Shown here piece by piece: positions 1-10,356 of a DNA stretch of 34,749 bases. Both the position numbers and the translations under genes were made by a program. Location of the stretch: positions 1 to 34,749 of the forward strand of contig JAFGME010000266.1 of the NCBI GenBank assembly GCA_016927695.1, given 5' to 3'. The first letter of the stretch is position 1; each line of letters starts with the position of its first letter. The stretch is from Bacteroidales bacterium (GTDB lineage: Bacteria; Bacteroidota; Bacteroidia; Bacteroidales; JAFGHD01). The notes below the pieces were generated by a model that worked only from the letters and a program-made list of their open reading frames with translations, did no database searches and was not told the DNA's origin.

Positions 1-28
1 AAATTCTAAATTATTAAAATTCAATATA

Positions 29-1081
29 ATGAAAACAACAGTAAAAACAGCCATCCTGATCGCAGCCCTGGCAGCATCTATGGCTTTGACGGCCCAAAGA
101 GGCCCGTGTTTCAGAAACGGCGGAGGGTATTATTCGGAAAATCTGAAAAATATGCTTCAGCTTACAGACGACCAGGCAGTAAAATTTGAGGCTGTGCGTG
201 ATGACTTTTTCAATGCACGGGCAGAAATTTTCGAAGATGAAAATTTAACGGTAAGCGACAGACGCGAAAAAATGCAGCAATTGCGCGACAATATGGATGC
301 TTCCATGAAAGATATCCTGGATGAAACCCAGTTTACCCTCTGGCTCGGACACCGTGAATATTCACCGGGGCAGAGGATGGGAAAAAACGGAAAGCCCCGG
401 GGCGGATGGATGGCTTCCCCGCCACAGGAAGTGATTGAACTCAGGAAAGGGTTTGACGCTGAATTGTCGGAAGATGAGAAGAAGCTGATTGCCGAAGTAA
501 GGGAAACCATGCAGCAAAACAGGGAAGAATGGGGGAACGGAGGGTTCTGCCGCGGACAGGGCAATGGCGCCGGCCCCGGTACATGTATGCTGCCCCTGCA
601 GGGGATCGTGGAAAACCATCAGGCCCGCCTGGAGTCAATACAGGATGAGATCGGCGGGTTCATAGCCGCCCGTTGTCCGCGCGGAGTAAACCCTGAGGAA
701 AGAGGCTTCCGTGGAAGACACAAGGGTTTCCGTAATCACAAGATTGATTTTGAACAGAGAAGGATGATGCATTTCCTGCTTCTGGATACAGAAAACCTGT
801 CCGGGAATATGGGCGCCACCGATGATGTATCCCTGATACTTTTTCCCAACCCGGTGGCAGATAATCTTTCCATACAGTTCGACAACCCTTCCGTCGGCAT
901 GGTGACTGTTGAACTGCTCGACAAAAACGGCAAGGTACTCCGGGTCATTGATGAATCCAACAGGCAGGCAGGAGGCCAAACCGTGATGTTCAACACCGGC
1001 AACCTCCCTTCGGGGGATATTTACCTCATCAGGGTATCGGGCGCGGAATTCTCACTGACAAAAAAATTCGTGGTACAGTAA
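29..1081 (+). CDS. LTxxQ (Spy/CpxP-like) domain protein with T9SS type A C-terminal sorting domain
   Basis: Signal peptide MKTTVKTAILIAALAASMALTAQ; 'MLQLTDDQ' followed by a helical Spy-like region; C-terminus 'LILFPNPVADNLSIQF...LPSGDIYLIRVSGAEFSLTKKFVVQ' is a typical T9SS sorting domain. Confidence 0.75.
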   Translation: MKTTVKTAILIAALAASMALTAQRGPCFRNGGGYYSENLKNMLQLTDDQAVKFEAVRDDFFNARAEIFEDENLTVSDRREKMQQLRDNMDASMKDILDETQFTLWLGHREYSPGQRMGKNGKPRGGWMASPPQEVIELRKGFDAELSEDEKKLIAEVRETMQQNREEWGNGGFCRGQGNGAGPGTCMLPLQGIVENHQARLESIQDEIGGFIAARCPRGVNPEERGFRGRHKGFRNHKIDFEQRRMMHFLLLDTENLSGNMGATDDVSLILFPNPVADNLSIQFDNPSVGMVTVELLDKNGKVLRVIDESNRQAGGQTVMFNTGNLPSGDIYLIRVSGAEFSLTKKFVVQ

Positions 1082-1130
1082 CAAATAATATTGTTTTTCT
1101 GTGGGTGAGGGATACTGATTTTTGCATGAT

Positions 1131-3956
1131 ATGAAAAGATGGATCATCCTGTTTTCCGGTGTGCTGCTTGCCTTCTCACTGAGGGCACAGCAGCACAGGC
1201 TATCCGGAGCCGTAACCGATGCCGGTGATAATTCCCCTCTTCCGGGAAGTACGGTGATAGTGACACAACCCGGAGAGGATCATACCGGGCAGGGTACCGT
1301 CACCGACGAAAGAGGCAGGTTCTTTTTTACCGTTAAAGACGGGACATACAATCTGCGCATCTCTTTCGTAGGATTCAAAACGTACACTGCTGAAATCACC
1401 ATAGCCGGCACGGATAAGGATATGGGTGTTATCCCGCTTTTGCAGGATGTGACCCGCCTGGGTGAAGTGAAGGTGGAAGAAAAAGCCCCGATGGCAGTAC
1501 AGATGGGCGACACGACACAATACAATGCAGATGCGTTTAAAGTGAATCCCGACGCCAATGCAGAGAACCTCATTGAGAAGATGCCCGGAGTGGTGGTTCA
1601 GGACGGGAAGTTACAGGCTCAGGGAGAAGAGGTTAAAAAAGTGTTGGTGGACGGGAAACCTTTTTTTGGAGAAGACCCAAACGCTGCGCTTAAAAATATC
1701 CCGGCCGAGATCATCGACAAAATACAGATTTTCGATGAGAAGAGCGAGCCGGCCCGTTTCACCGGTTTCGATGACGGACAGACGACCAAAACGGTCAACA
1801 TCATCACAAAGCTTGAATACCGGAACGGCAAATTCGGAAGGGTTTACGGCGGTTACGGCACCAACGACAGGTACAGCGCCGGCGGGGTGATCAATTTTTT
1901 TGACGACGATCAGAAGATTTCGGTATTGGGCCAGACCAACAATGTAAACCAGCAGAACTTCTCCCAGGAAGACCTGGTTGGTGTGATGAGTTCATCCGGA
2001 AGAAGAGGCGGTTTTCGCGGGGGACCTCCTCCCGGGGGCGGACCACCCAGGGGCGGAGGCGGCAATCCTTCAGGTGGCAGGGCCGGAGGCGATGCCGCCG
2101 ATTTTATGGTCGGCAGCCAGAGCGGCATCAGCCAAACCCACGCGGCAGGAATCAACTACACCGACAAATGGGGTGAAAAGACCAATGTCACCGGAAGCTA
2201 CTTCTTCAATAACACCCATAATGAAGCGGGCACAGCCCTGCACAGGGATTACCTCCTTACCGAAGACGCCGGGCAACTCTACAATGAAAGTGAAATCTCC
2301 GGGAGCGATGACTACAACCACCGTTTCAATGTGAGGATGGATTATGAGATCGACGACAACAACTCCATCCTGCTCCGGCCCAGGTTCAGCTTTCAGCAAA
2401 ACGACGGTGTCAGCCTCACGGAAGCGGTCACCAGTCAAAACGGGCTTTCCCTTAATCAGGCCTTCACTGACTTTTCCAGCGACCTGGCAGGGTGGAATTT
2501 TGGCAATGAGATACTTTACCGGCATATATTCAAAAAAGAGGGCCGCACCCTCTCACTCCGTCTTGACCAAAACTTTAATGACAACAACGGGAGCAGCGAC
2601 CTGTATTCGGAATACTTCTCCCTCAACGGAAGCCTTTCAGACACCGCTGACCAGTATTCCGGATCAGACAAATACGAACGCGCTTTCGGCGGAAACCTGA
2701 TGTACACCGAACCCTTAGCTGAAAACTACCAACTGATGATCAGCGGAGGCTCGGGCTACAGCTTCAACGACTCCGACCGGAAAACCTGGAACCCGGATGA
2801 TATAACGGGAAGCTATACGATCGTCGACACTCTCCTTTCCAATGAATTCAGGAGCGATTACACTACCCATGAAGGGGGGGCAGGGATCAGATACAATAAA
2901 AAGAAGATCAACTTTATGGTCAGGATGGCCTATGAGTATGCTGAGTTGAAAACCGAACAGATCCTTCCGGAGGAGGGCAACCTCAGGCGCACTTACAACA
3001 ATCTCCTGCCGATGGCTATGTTCATGTACAGGCCTTCCAGGAGCGAGAACCTGCGTATTTTCTACAGAACTTCCACTTCAGCCCCCACCATCGACCAGTT
3101 GCAGGATGTGCCCGACAACAGCAATCCGCTGCAGATCACGACAGGAAATCCGGAACTGAAACAACAGTTGCGGAATATGCTCTTCCTCAGGTATTCAAAG
3201 ACCGACACCGGCAAAGGAAGGGTGTTCTTTGCCATGATCCGGGGAACCCTCACCCACAATTACATCGGCAATCAGACCCTCACTTCTGTGAAGGATACGG
3301 TGTTGCCCAACGGGATACCATGGACGAACGGAGCGCAACTGATTCAGCCTGTCAACCTCAACGGGTATTACAATCTCAATTCGTTTATCACCTACGGATT
3401 TCCTGTTGTCAGGCTGAAATCAAACCTGAATGTAAGCCTGTCCGCAGGATACAGCCGCATTCCGGGGATCATAGGAACCGGAACCAACTATGCCCACACC
3501 CCGTCATGGGGAATGTTGGCGGCCCTCAGCAGCAACATCAGCGATAAGCTTGACTTTACCCTTTCGTCCAATTCGCAGTTCAGTTATTCATCCAACACAC
3601 TGGGCAGCCAGCTCAACAGCAGTTATTTCAACCAGCAGAGCAAGGTCAGGCTCTTCTGGAACTTCTGGCAGGGCATGGTGTTCAGGACAGACATGAGCCA
3701 TCAGTTTTACACCGGCCTGTCGGAAGGCTACAATGAGAACTTCTGGCTCTGGAACCTGGGACTGGGATATAAATTCATGAAAAACAGGCAGGCCGAGATC
3801 AATGTAAGCCTTTACGATGTCCTCGACCAGAACAAAAGCATCAGCCGTTCTGTGACCGACTCCTATGTGGAAGACAGCCGTACAGAAACGCTCCAAAGAT
3901 ACCTGATGGTCAGCTTCACCTACAACATCAGGATGTTCAGGGGCAATGACGGGTAG
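1131..3956 (+). CDS. TonB-dependent-receptor-like outer membrane beta-barrel protein (carboxypeptidase-regulatory-like N-terminal domain)
   Basis: Signal peptide MKRWIILFSGVLLAFSLRAQ; 'LSGAVTDAGDNSPLPGSTVIV' CarboxypepD_reg-like; plug-like 'ENLIEKMPGVVVQDGKLQAQGEEVKKVLVDGKPFFGEDP'; long beta-barrel C-terminus. The ORF track starts at a TTG (1122); the ATG at 1131 is the better start. Confidence 0.85.
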   Translation: MKRWIILFSGVLLAFSLRAQQHRLSGAVTDAGDNSPLPGSTVIVTQPGEDHTGQGTVTDERGRFFFTVKDGTYNLRISFVGFKTYTAEITIAGTDKDMGVIPLLQDVTRLGEVKVEEKAPMAVQMGDTTQYNADAFKVNPDANAENLIEKMPGVVVQDGKLQAQGEEVKKVLVDGKPFFGEDPNAALKNIPAEIIDKIQIFDEKSEPARFTGFDDGQTTKTVNIITKLEYRNGKFGRVYGGYGTNDRYSAGGVINFFDDDQKISVLGQTNNVNQQNFSQEDLVGVMSSSGRRGGFRGGPPPGGGPPRGGGGNPSGGRAGGDAADFMVGSQSGISQTHAAGINYTDKWGEKTNVTGSYFFNNTHNEAGTALHRDYLLTEDAGQLYNESEISGSDDYNHRFNVRMDYEIDDNNSILLRPRFSFQQNDGVSLTEAVTSQNGLSLNQAFTDFSSDLAGWNFGNEILYRHIFKKEGRTLSLRLDQNFNDNNGSSDLYSEYFSLNGSLSDTADQYSGSDKYERAFGGNLMYTEPLAENYQLMISGGSGYSFNDSDRKTWNPDDITGSYTIVDTLLSNEFRSDYTTHEGGAGIRYNKKKINFMVRMAYEYAELKTEQILPEEGNLRRTYNNLLPMAMFMYRPSRSENLRIFYRTSTSAPTIDQLQDVPDNSNPLQITTGNPELKQQLRNMLFLRYSKTDTGKGRVFFAMIRGTLTHNYIGNQTLTSVKDTVLPNGIPWTNGAQLIQPVNLNGYYNLNSFITYGFPVVRLKSNLNVSLSAGYSRIPGIIGTGTNYAHTPSWGMLAALSSNISDKLDFTLSSNSQFSYSSNTLGSQLNSSYFNQQSKVRLFWNFWQGMVFRTDMSHQFYTGLSEGYNENFWLWNLGLGYKFMKNRQAEINVSLYDVLDQNKSISRSVTDSYVEDSRTETLQRYLMVSFTYNIRMFRGNDG

Positions 3957-4061
3957 TCGCCTGAAAATTTTACCGCACTAAAGCGAAATGCGAAGCGTTT
4001 TTCTATGTGAAGCAGTTATGCCGCCTGATGTAGCTGTTCATTTTTTGCAAACCAATTCAGT

Positions 4062-4081
4062 AGCGGTATAAACTTACCGCT
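4062..4081. terminator. Perfect 7-bp stem hairpin AGCGGTA-TAAACT-TACCGCT between convergent genes; candidate bidirectional terminator
   Basis: Direct inverted repeat in the gap between the + strand receptor gene (stop 3956) and the - strand A2M gene (stop 4085). No strong T-run. Confidence 0.35.
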
Positions 4082-4084
4082 GCA

Positions 4085-7000
4085 TTACTGTTCACTGATC
4101 TCCACCCTTACCCCTTCGGAGTGGCTTCTGAACTCAGGGGCATACATGCACTGCACGGAGGTGATTCCATTGGAGAAATTCCCGGATTGAGATGCCACCA
4201 TGGGATATTCAAACACATAGACGCCTTTGGGCAGGTAGTCGAAAAAGAAATGTGCGGAAGCATCCTTAATACTTTCATAATATCCCAGCCCGCTGCGATA
4301 CCGGTAACCCGACAAGGCGTTCACCGGCTCGAAAGCCGGGGCCCGCATGTCTTTCATGTGGACATACTCCAGGTCCCTGTCGGTTCTCAGTTCAATCCTG
4401 ACAACGATCTTATCCCCGGTTTTCAGTTTTCGGTCATCAGTGATCTTTTCGATCACCGGACCGTCTTTTGTGTTTCTTTCCACAAACAATGTTTTAGTCA
4501 GGCTCAGGGGGGAATCCGCCGGGGTGATCTTGTCGGGATTCTCAAAATACTGCCAATACAAAGCGCCCCAGGCGATGCTTTTGCTTTTGCTGACCATCTT
4601 CACTTTGCCCATATCCGGGGTGATTTCCCTGCCGCTCCATGAAGTTTTAAAATAGCCGGTCCCTGCTTCTACCCTGCTGTCGTCCATTTCAAATGGATTG
4701 ACTTGCCTGCTGCCGATGGTGATTTCGGCCAGGTCGGTGTACTGAAGCCAGTCTTCCCCGCGCAGCAGCAAGGCATAGACTGCCTCTGCCGTGGCCCGGT
4801 TCGATTTCCAGTGTTGTGTTTGTTTTTGTTTCAGCAGCCATATTTTCATCTTTTCCACCGATTCATTGTCTCCGGCCACCTCTTCAAAAACCTCCATCAA
4901 TAAAGCATGGGTTTCAACAGGGGCCTCATACCACCGGTAGCCGGCGTCGCTGCGCCAGTACATGCCCATCTCGTCGCTGTAAAGCGCATGTTCTTTAAGG
5001 GAGGCAACAATTTTAGCAGGGGTTGCCTCATCACCGAAGCGTTTCAGCGACAGCGCCATCATTCCCTGAAGGTATTTGTTGCTTCCTGTCCAATAGGTTA
5101 CAGCCTGTCCCCTGAAATAATCAAATGCCTCTTTACTGTTGGCCGGAACCGGAACCTGCGCTGAAAAAAAGCTTCTTGCGTAAAGGTATTGTATGTGTAA
5201 TTCCCCGAGATGGTTTTCCTCAGGCCTGAAATCTTTTATTTCCTTCAACTTACGGTAGTCTTCACGTATTTGAAGATCCAGAAAACCGATGGCTTTTTTA
5301 ATCATGACCGCTGTTTCAGGATCCTCTTTCATGGAATACACCCCCAGGTTGTGCAGTTTTCCGAAGCCGGCCACTATGTTTTGTGTGATGTTTCTGCTTT
5401 CGGGCATTCCCTCGAACCAGGGCCATCCTCCTCCCGGCTTCTGTGTGTTCCTGAGTTTTTGAATTACAGAGTTCAACTCCTCTGACATCCTGTTGTTGTC
5501 GAAGAGCAGTGCAATGCGTTGTTTCTGCTCTGTTTCGCCGGATGCATCCCCGACCCAGGGCGTCTCTTCCAGCATCATGGCCTTGAGTTCCTGATTTTTC
5601 TCAAGCTGCGAAAGCAGGGCATCGGGCGTAAAGTTTTTCCATGCTTCGAACACCTCTCTGATCCGTGGCACGGAACTGATGATATGTTGCGCCAGGCTGT
5701 TGGCAAAATACCGGTTGAAGAGGTAGTCGGCCGATTCGTATTTGCCTTCCATCAGATAGGGCAGCGCCTGGACGGCATACCATGAAGGGTTGGAAGAAAA
5801 TTCAAGGGTAAGCCGGTGGTTGACCAGGGTGCCGGAACTGCCGGAGGTTTTGAGCTTCTCCAGATGAAAGGTTCTTGTTTCGCCTCCTTTCAATGGCATA
5901 GGCATGGATTCGGTCACCAGCACCCTGTTTTTCAGCACAGGGATGATCTTTTCCTCCCCGTCGCTGAAATATTCTGAAGTTGCCCTGATCCGGTACTTCA
6001 TGGCATCCACACCTGAAGGGATGATGATCCCCCAGCGGCAGGCATGACTTTCCCCCTTTGCAGCATCAAAAACCTGTGATGACCTGTCAGGTTCAGTCAG
6101 GATATCCAACAACTCCCCGGTCCTGAGGTCATAGAATTCGAGGGTGACGGTTCCTGAAAGGGGTTTCTCAGATAAGTTGACCACTTTGGCGGAGAAATTC
6201 ATCTCATCCCCCTCCCTGAAAAAGCGGGCGGGGTTGGGTACGACCATAAGTTCTTTCTGAGCGGTGATTTCTTTTACAAACTGCCCGTATTTCAGATCTT
6301 TGCTGTGTGCCAGGCCCATCAGTTTCCAGCGGGTGAGCGATTCGGGCAGGGTAAAGGAGATGAGGGTGTTTCCGTTTTCATCCGTTTTCAGGGCAGGGAA
6401 AAAGAATGCTGTCTCCCTGAAATCGCGCCTGATTTGTATTTCACCTCCTTTTTTCTTTTCAGGATGCGGGCTTACAGGCGCTTCCGGGGGAACCTCAACC
6501 TTGTCTGTTATCATGGCAACATTTGCATCCGGGGCATCATCCACCCTTCCCGGAAAAGCTTCCGGGGCTTCGGATTCCTTCGAAAGGAAAAGGTCCCTAT
6601 GGCCATATCCGCCATAATGATAAAGACCGAACCAGTTAAGCCGGTCATATTGAATAACCTTCATTGAACCTGAAAATGAGTCATAAGCCTGTATTGCCCG
6701 GCCCGAACTCAGTCCGAAAGCCCCTGAGGTTTCCCACCATGTTGAACCGTAAATCTGTCTGTACAGGCTAAAGTTCCAAAGGTTGAGGACAAATGCATCC
6801 AGAGAGGCGTCGTACATGGAGGCAAGCATTTCTGCAGCGAGGGCCTCTCCATTTTCTCCCTTCAGTGTGATCCTCCATTCCTCTTTCTGCCCTGGCTCCA
6901 GCCTGTCGCGGAAAGTATTGAAAACGAATGATATTTCCTTGTCGGAGAAAGGCACTTCCACATTGAAACTTTTTTCAACAGCCCTGTTGTACTTCACGCC

Positions 7001-10000
7001 GACGAGATGTACGGTAAAGCCCCCCCTCATCGATTCATCTACCGGTATCTCAAACATTTTCACACCATTGTGAATTGAGATTATCTCTTTCCGGAGGATG
7101 ATGCCTGCTTTGGTGACCTCATAGATCAGATTTAACTCATTCTCTGCCGTGGCGGCATAAAACCTCACCGTATCTCCGGGAAGGGCCTTATTGACCGGGG
7201 CATGAAACCAGAATGTTTCCTTTACCGGGGGACGGCTATCTTTCTTGCTGAAAAGGGTGAAATACCTTACCACCGTGACTTCCTCTCCGTATTCATCTTC
7301 AGCCGTCAGCCGGAGCGAATATCTTCCTGGGGTGAAATCCTGGTTTTCCAAAGTAATCAATGAGTCTGTTGCAGTGTTAAAAGGGGAGTTATAAACCACT
7401 TTTGCGGGCTCAAGGTTTTCAACAGCGCCTTCATTTGTGTACATGTCGTTTGGGAATTCGCTCCTGTATTCCTCTTCGGTCATCAAAAACACATCCGGCG
7501 AATGCCATTCTTTTCTCCTGAACAGCCTTTCAGGTTCTTTCAGCAGGGTGATCACAGCCGTTCCTTCAGCGGCGGTTTTTTCCCCGTTGAGGTTGGCAGA
7601 GATTACAGTAAACCACCGGAATTCATCAACATCCATAATTTCTTTTACGCCGGCGTCCAGCGTCAGGGCGTTGTACCCCACATTGACAAACGATTCCGAT
7701 GGCTGTGTTTCGCCGTTGATGTCAGTCACCTCGGCGATGATATGAAAGCTGAAAAACGGCCGGTATAACGCCGGAACTGCATGGTCGGGATAAGCAGTGA
7801 ACGATATCCGGAAATCACCTTCTTCACCGGTTTGCACCTCTCCGTTGGTGATCTCCGTTTGTTTTGAGGGATAAAAATAACTGGCCCGGCCCCTGTCATA
7901 CCAGGGAAAACGGGTTTCTCTCACCACCCTGTAAGTGACTGAAGCCTTGTCGATTCCAAAACCGGAAAAAGATCTGGCGGTTCCCCTGACTTCCACTGTC
8001 TGCCCCAGTTTGTAAGACCCCTCCGGCTGACCGATCACCACTTCGAAAGTGGGCCGCTTGTATTCTTCGACCCGGATGCTGATGTATCCGGTTTCGTTTT
8101 TTATGTTCATCATCCCGGTAAGTACACCCTGGGGAGCAGTGAAGCTGCCGCTGAACGATCCGTATTCATTGGAGGTGACTTTCACCCTGGAGATCTCACG
8201 GTTATTGACATCGGTGAATAGAACCTCCGAAGCGTAACCGGATTTGATCTCATGGCTTTCTCCGTATTTCTCCAGGACAATCCCTTTAAAATAAACCGTT
8301 TGCCCCGGCCTGTAGATAGCCCTGTCAGTGAAAAACCAGGTTTTGACCTCTTTTCTGATGTCGGGTTTATAGTAGCCCGACCTGTAGAAATGGTCGTCGG
8401 TCACCAGGCGGTCCTTCTTATATTGAATGTCGAGGTTGAAAGAATTGGGTTTGGTTTCGCTTCCCCGGAGCGCCGGGATGAAGAAATATCCTTTTTCGTC
8501 GCTGTTGTATAATTCGCCGGGCACAAGAACCTGTTTTCTTTCGTTATAGTCGAACTGACGGTAACTGATTTTCACTTTGGCGCCTGATAAAGGTGCGCCG
8601 CTTTCCCTGTCGAAGAGGTAATAGTGATAACCCTGCTCATTGTCTTTGCGGTCAACGTAGCTTATTCCGGAAATCCAGAAAGGGGCATATACCGTAAGAC
8701 TTTTACCCTGCCCAAAATCTTCGCCGGCCGACGCCAGAAGGATGTAAAAGCCGGGGGCCAGGCCGGGAACCCTGCACTCCGTGCTATGCGTTTGAAAATC
8801 ATTCGTTTCGGGGAACGTCACCCTCCATTCCTCCAGGGCTCTGATTCCCCTGATCATTTCCAGGAAATCTGCATCATTTCCGTATTCCCGGGTGTTTTCA
8901 TAGTATTCACCGTAATCCATCCCGATGATCCTGCAATGAAGACCGGAAAGATTCCGGTACTGAACCAGTGCAGGAAAGGCTTTGCCGGGGCAGTTTGCAT
9001 TTTCAAGGGTCATTTCCAGCATCGGTTTGAGGGCAAGCTCTTTCAAAACCGAACAGTTATCTGCCCCGTCGGAACCGGGAAAGCGGCTGATGACTTCGTC
9101 ACATTTTTCAAGGGCCTCTTTAATCCGGAAGCGGTATTTAAGGGTGGCCTCATCTGCGGGATTGTACATTCTGCCCGACCTTTCAAGCTCCGAGGCGATG
9201 GCATAACCCACCAGGGTGGAGGAGGGCTGTCCGGTGTGCGCTTTTTCCAGCGCTATGAGGGCATTCATATACAGGCTGTCCTTTGAGCCGGAGATAAAAT
9301 GACGGTGCACAAAATCCAGTCGCTTCAGCTCCACATCAATAAGGGCTGCAGGATCATCATCCTTTGCGTGAAAGGCAGCAAGCTCCTGAAGTAATTGCAA
9401 TGCGTGGAATTTGTTGGACAGGGAATCCTTTCCGCTGATGTTGAGCGAACTGAATTTTTCTGTTCCGGAAAAGTAATCCTCATTATCCAATTCAAATTTT
9501 TCAGCGGGATAGATAATGGCGGGTTCTTCATTCATAAAAAAATCTGCTGCCCTGTGGGCCAGAAAATCGTAAAGGGTGGGCCTGTAACGCTTTGAGTCCT
9601 TTTTCACTTCAAGGATCACATCGTAAAGTTTCAGGTCGGTAACCTTCAGCATACCGGCATCCTGAACGGAAAGCCGGTAGTGTCTGACCACATGATAAAC
9701 CAGGGTTTTCAGATCCCATGTTCCGGGGTCATCGCCTGCCTGTGCGGGCACAAGGGTTGACCTCTCATGAAACCTGAAACGGTTGGCGGTGTAATAGCGC
9801 CAGTATATCTCCGCTAAAACAGAATGCAGCGCCTGTTTTGCGGGTGGTTCTGCCTCGCTGATTTCTGTGCGCAGGTCATGTATGGCTTCCGCCAGATAGT
9901 TTTCCGCCGATTGGGATTGAAGCTTGATCCGGTACAGGATGGCTTTGATAAACTGGGGCGAATTGCCCTCATTTTTCGCATCGGAATATATCATGGTTAC

Positions 10001-10207
10001 AATTTTTAGCGCAGATTGCGGCAGTCCCTCCTGTATGAGTGAATCGGCCGTGTGCCATTCACGGGCATAGTCCTTATCGGGAAAAACAGGAGCAGAATAC
10101 CCGGCAGGCCCGCAGGAGGGGCAGATCAACGTATAACTGCCGGCGATAAACAGCACGCCCAGAAACAGGGCAATAACCGGAGAATGTTTGTAATGCTTGC
10201 TGATCAT
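4085..10207 (-). CDS. Large alpha-2-macroglobulin family protein (MG2-type, secreted or envelope-associated)
   Basis: N-terminal hydrophobic signal; 'KTWFFTDRAIYRPGQTVYFKGIVLEK' MG2-like; 'TDENGNTLISFTLPESLTRWKLMGLAHSKDLKYGQFVKEITAQKELMVVPNPARFFREGDEM' bacterial A2M domain; helical thioester-domain-like C-terminal region. Confidence 0.88.
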   Translation of the reverse strand: MISKHYKHSPVIALFLGVLFIAGSYTLICPSCGPAGYSAPVFPDKDYAREWHTADSLIQEGLPQSALKIVTMIYSDAKNEGNSPQFIKAILYRIKLQSQSAENYLAEAIHDLRTEISEAEPPAKQALHSVLAEIYWRYYTANRFRFHERSTLVPAQAGDDPGTWDLKTLVYHVVRHYRLSVQDAGMLKVTDLKLYDVILEVKKDSKRYRPTLYDFLAHRAADFFMNEEPAIIYPAEKFELDNEDYFSGTEKFSSLNISGKDSLSNKFHALQLLQELAAFHAKDDDPAALIDVELKRLDFVHRHFISGSKDSLYMNALIALEKAHTGQPSSTLVGYAIASELERSGRMYNPADEATLKYRFRIKEALEKCDEVISRFPGSDGADNCSVLKELALKPMLEMTLENANCPGKAFPALVQYRNLSGLHCRIIGMDYGEYYENTREYGNDADFLEMIRGIRALEEWRVTFPETNDFQTHSTECRVPGLAPGFYILLASAGEDFGQGKSLTVYAPFWISGISYVDRKDNEQGYHYYLFDRESGAPLSGAKVKISYRQFDYNERKQVLVPGELYNSDEKGYFFIPALRGSETKPNSFNLDIQYKKDRLVTDDHFYRSGYYKPDIRKEVKTWFFTDRAIYRPGQTVYFKGIVLEKYGESHEIKSGYASEVLFTDVNNREISRVKVTSNEYGSFSGSFTAPQGVLTGMMNIKNETGYISIRVEEYKRPTFEVVIGQPEGSYKLGQTVEVRGTARSFSGFGIDKASVTYRVVRETRFPWYDRGRASYFYPSKQTEITNGEVQTGEEGDFRISFTAYPDHAVPALYRPFFSFHIIAEVTDINGETQPSESFVNVGYNALTLDAGVKEIMDVDEFRWFTVISANLNGEKTAAEGTAVITLLKEPERLFRRKEWHSPDVFLMTEEEYRSEFPNDMYTNEGAVENLEPAKVVYNSPFNTATDSLITLENQDFTPGRYSLRLTAEDEYGEEVTVVRYFTLFSKKDSRPPVKETFWFHAPVNKALPGDTVRFYAATAENELNLIYEVTKAGIILRKEIISIHNGVKMFEIPVDESMRGGFTVHLVGVKYNRAVEKSFNVEVPFSDKEISFVFNTFRDRLEPGQKEEWRITLKGENGEALAAEMLASMYDASLDAFVLNLWNFSLYRQIYGSTWWETSGAFGLSSGRAIQAYDSFSGSMKVIQYDRLNWFGLYHYGGYGHRDLFLSKESEAPEAFPGRVDDAPDANVAMITDKVEVPPEAPVSPHPEKKKGGEIQIRRDFRETAFFFPALKTDENGNTLISFTLPESLTRWKLMGLAHSKDLKYGQFVKEITAQKELMVVPNPARFFREGDEMNFSAKVVNLSEKPLSGTVTLEFYDLRTGELLDILTEPDRSSQVFDAAKGESHACRWGIIIPSGVDAMKYRIRATSEYFSDGEEKIIPVLKNRVLVTESMPMPLKGGETRTFHLEKLKTSGSSGTLVNHRLTLEFSSNPSWYAVQALPYLMEGKYESADYLFNRYFANSLAQHIISSVPRIREVFEAWKNFTPDALLSQLEKNQELKAMMLEETPWVGDASGETEQKQRIALLFDNNRMSEELNSVIQKLRNTQKPGGGWPWFEGMPESRNITQNIVAGFGKLHNLGVYSMKEDPETAVMIKKAIGFLDLQIREDYRKLKEIKDFRPEENHLGELHIQYLYARSFFSAQVPVPANSKEAFDYFRGQAVTYWTGSNKYLQGMMALSLKRFGDEATPAKIVASLKEHALYSDEMGMYWRSDAGYRWYEAPVETHALLMEVFEEVAGDNESVEKMKIWLLKQKQTQHWKSNRATAEAVYALLLRGEDWLQYTDLAEITIGSRQVNPFEMDDSRVEAGTGYFKTSWSGREITPDMGKVKMVSKSKSIAWGALYWQYFENPDKITPADSPLSLTKTLFVERNTKDGPVIEKITDDRKLKTGDKIVVRIELRTDRDLEYVHMKDMRAPAFEPVNALSGYRYRSGLGYYESIKDASAHFFFDYLPKGVYVFEYPMVASQSGNFSNGITSVQCMYAPEFRSHSEGVRVEISEQ

Positions 10208-10356
10208 TTCTTTTGAATTATTGAATTGTAAAATTACACATCTCTGCTTTTAAGAGCAGCATGTAATACCTTAAAGATGCTTTTTTTCACTTCATTTCAT
10301 AAAAACAAAGGAAAATACCTGATGCCTTCTCCGGGTTGAAGCCCTTTGTTTGCCAC

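Noticed and set aside
2070-2525. 151-aa ORF on - strand (and 86-118 aa + strand alternatives nearby)
   Set aside because: Overlap the TonB-receptor-like reading frame in GC-rich sequence; no homology signature.
8624-9286. 220-aa ORF on + strand within the A2M gene
   Set aside because: Antisense to the confidently called A2M coding region; no family motif.
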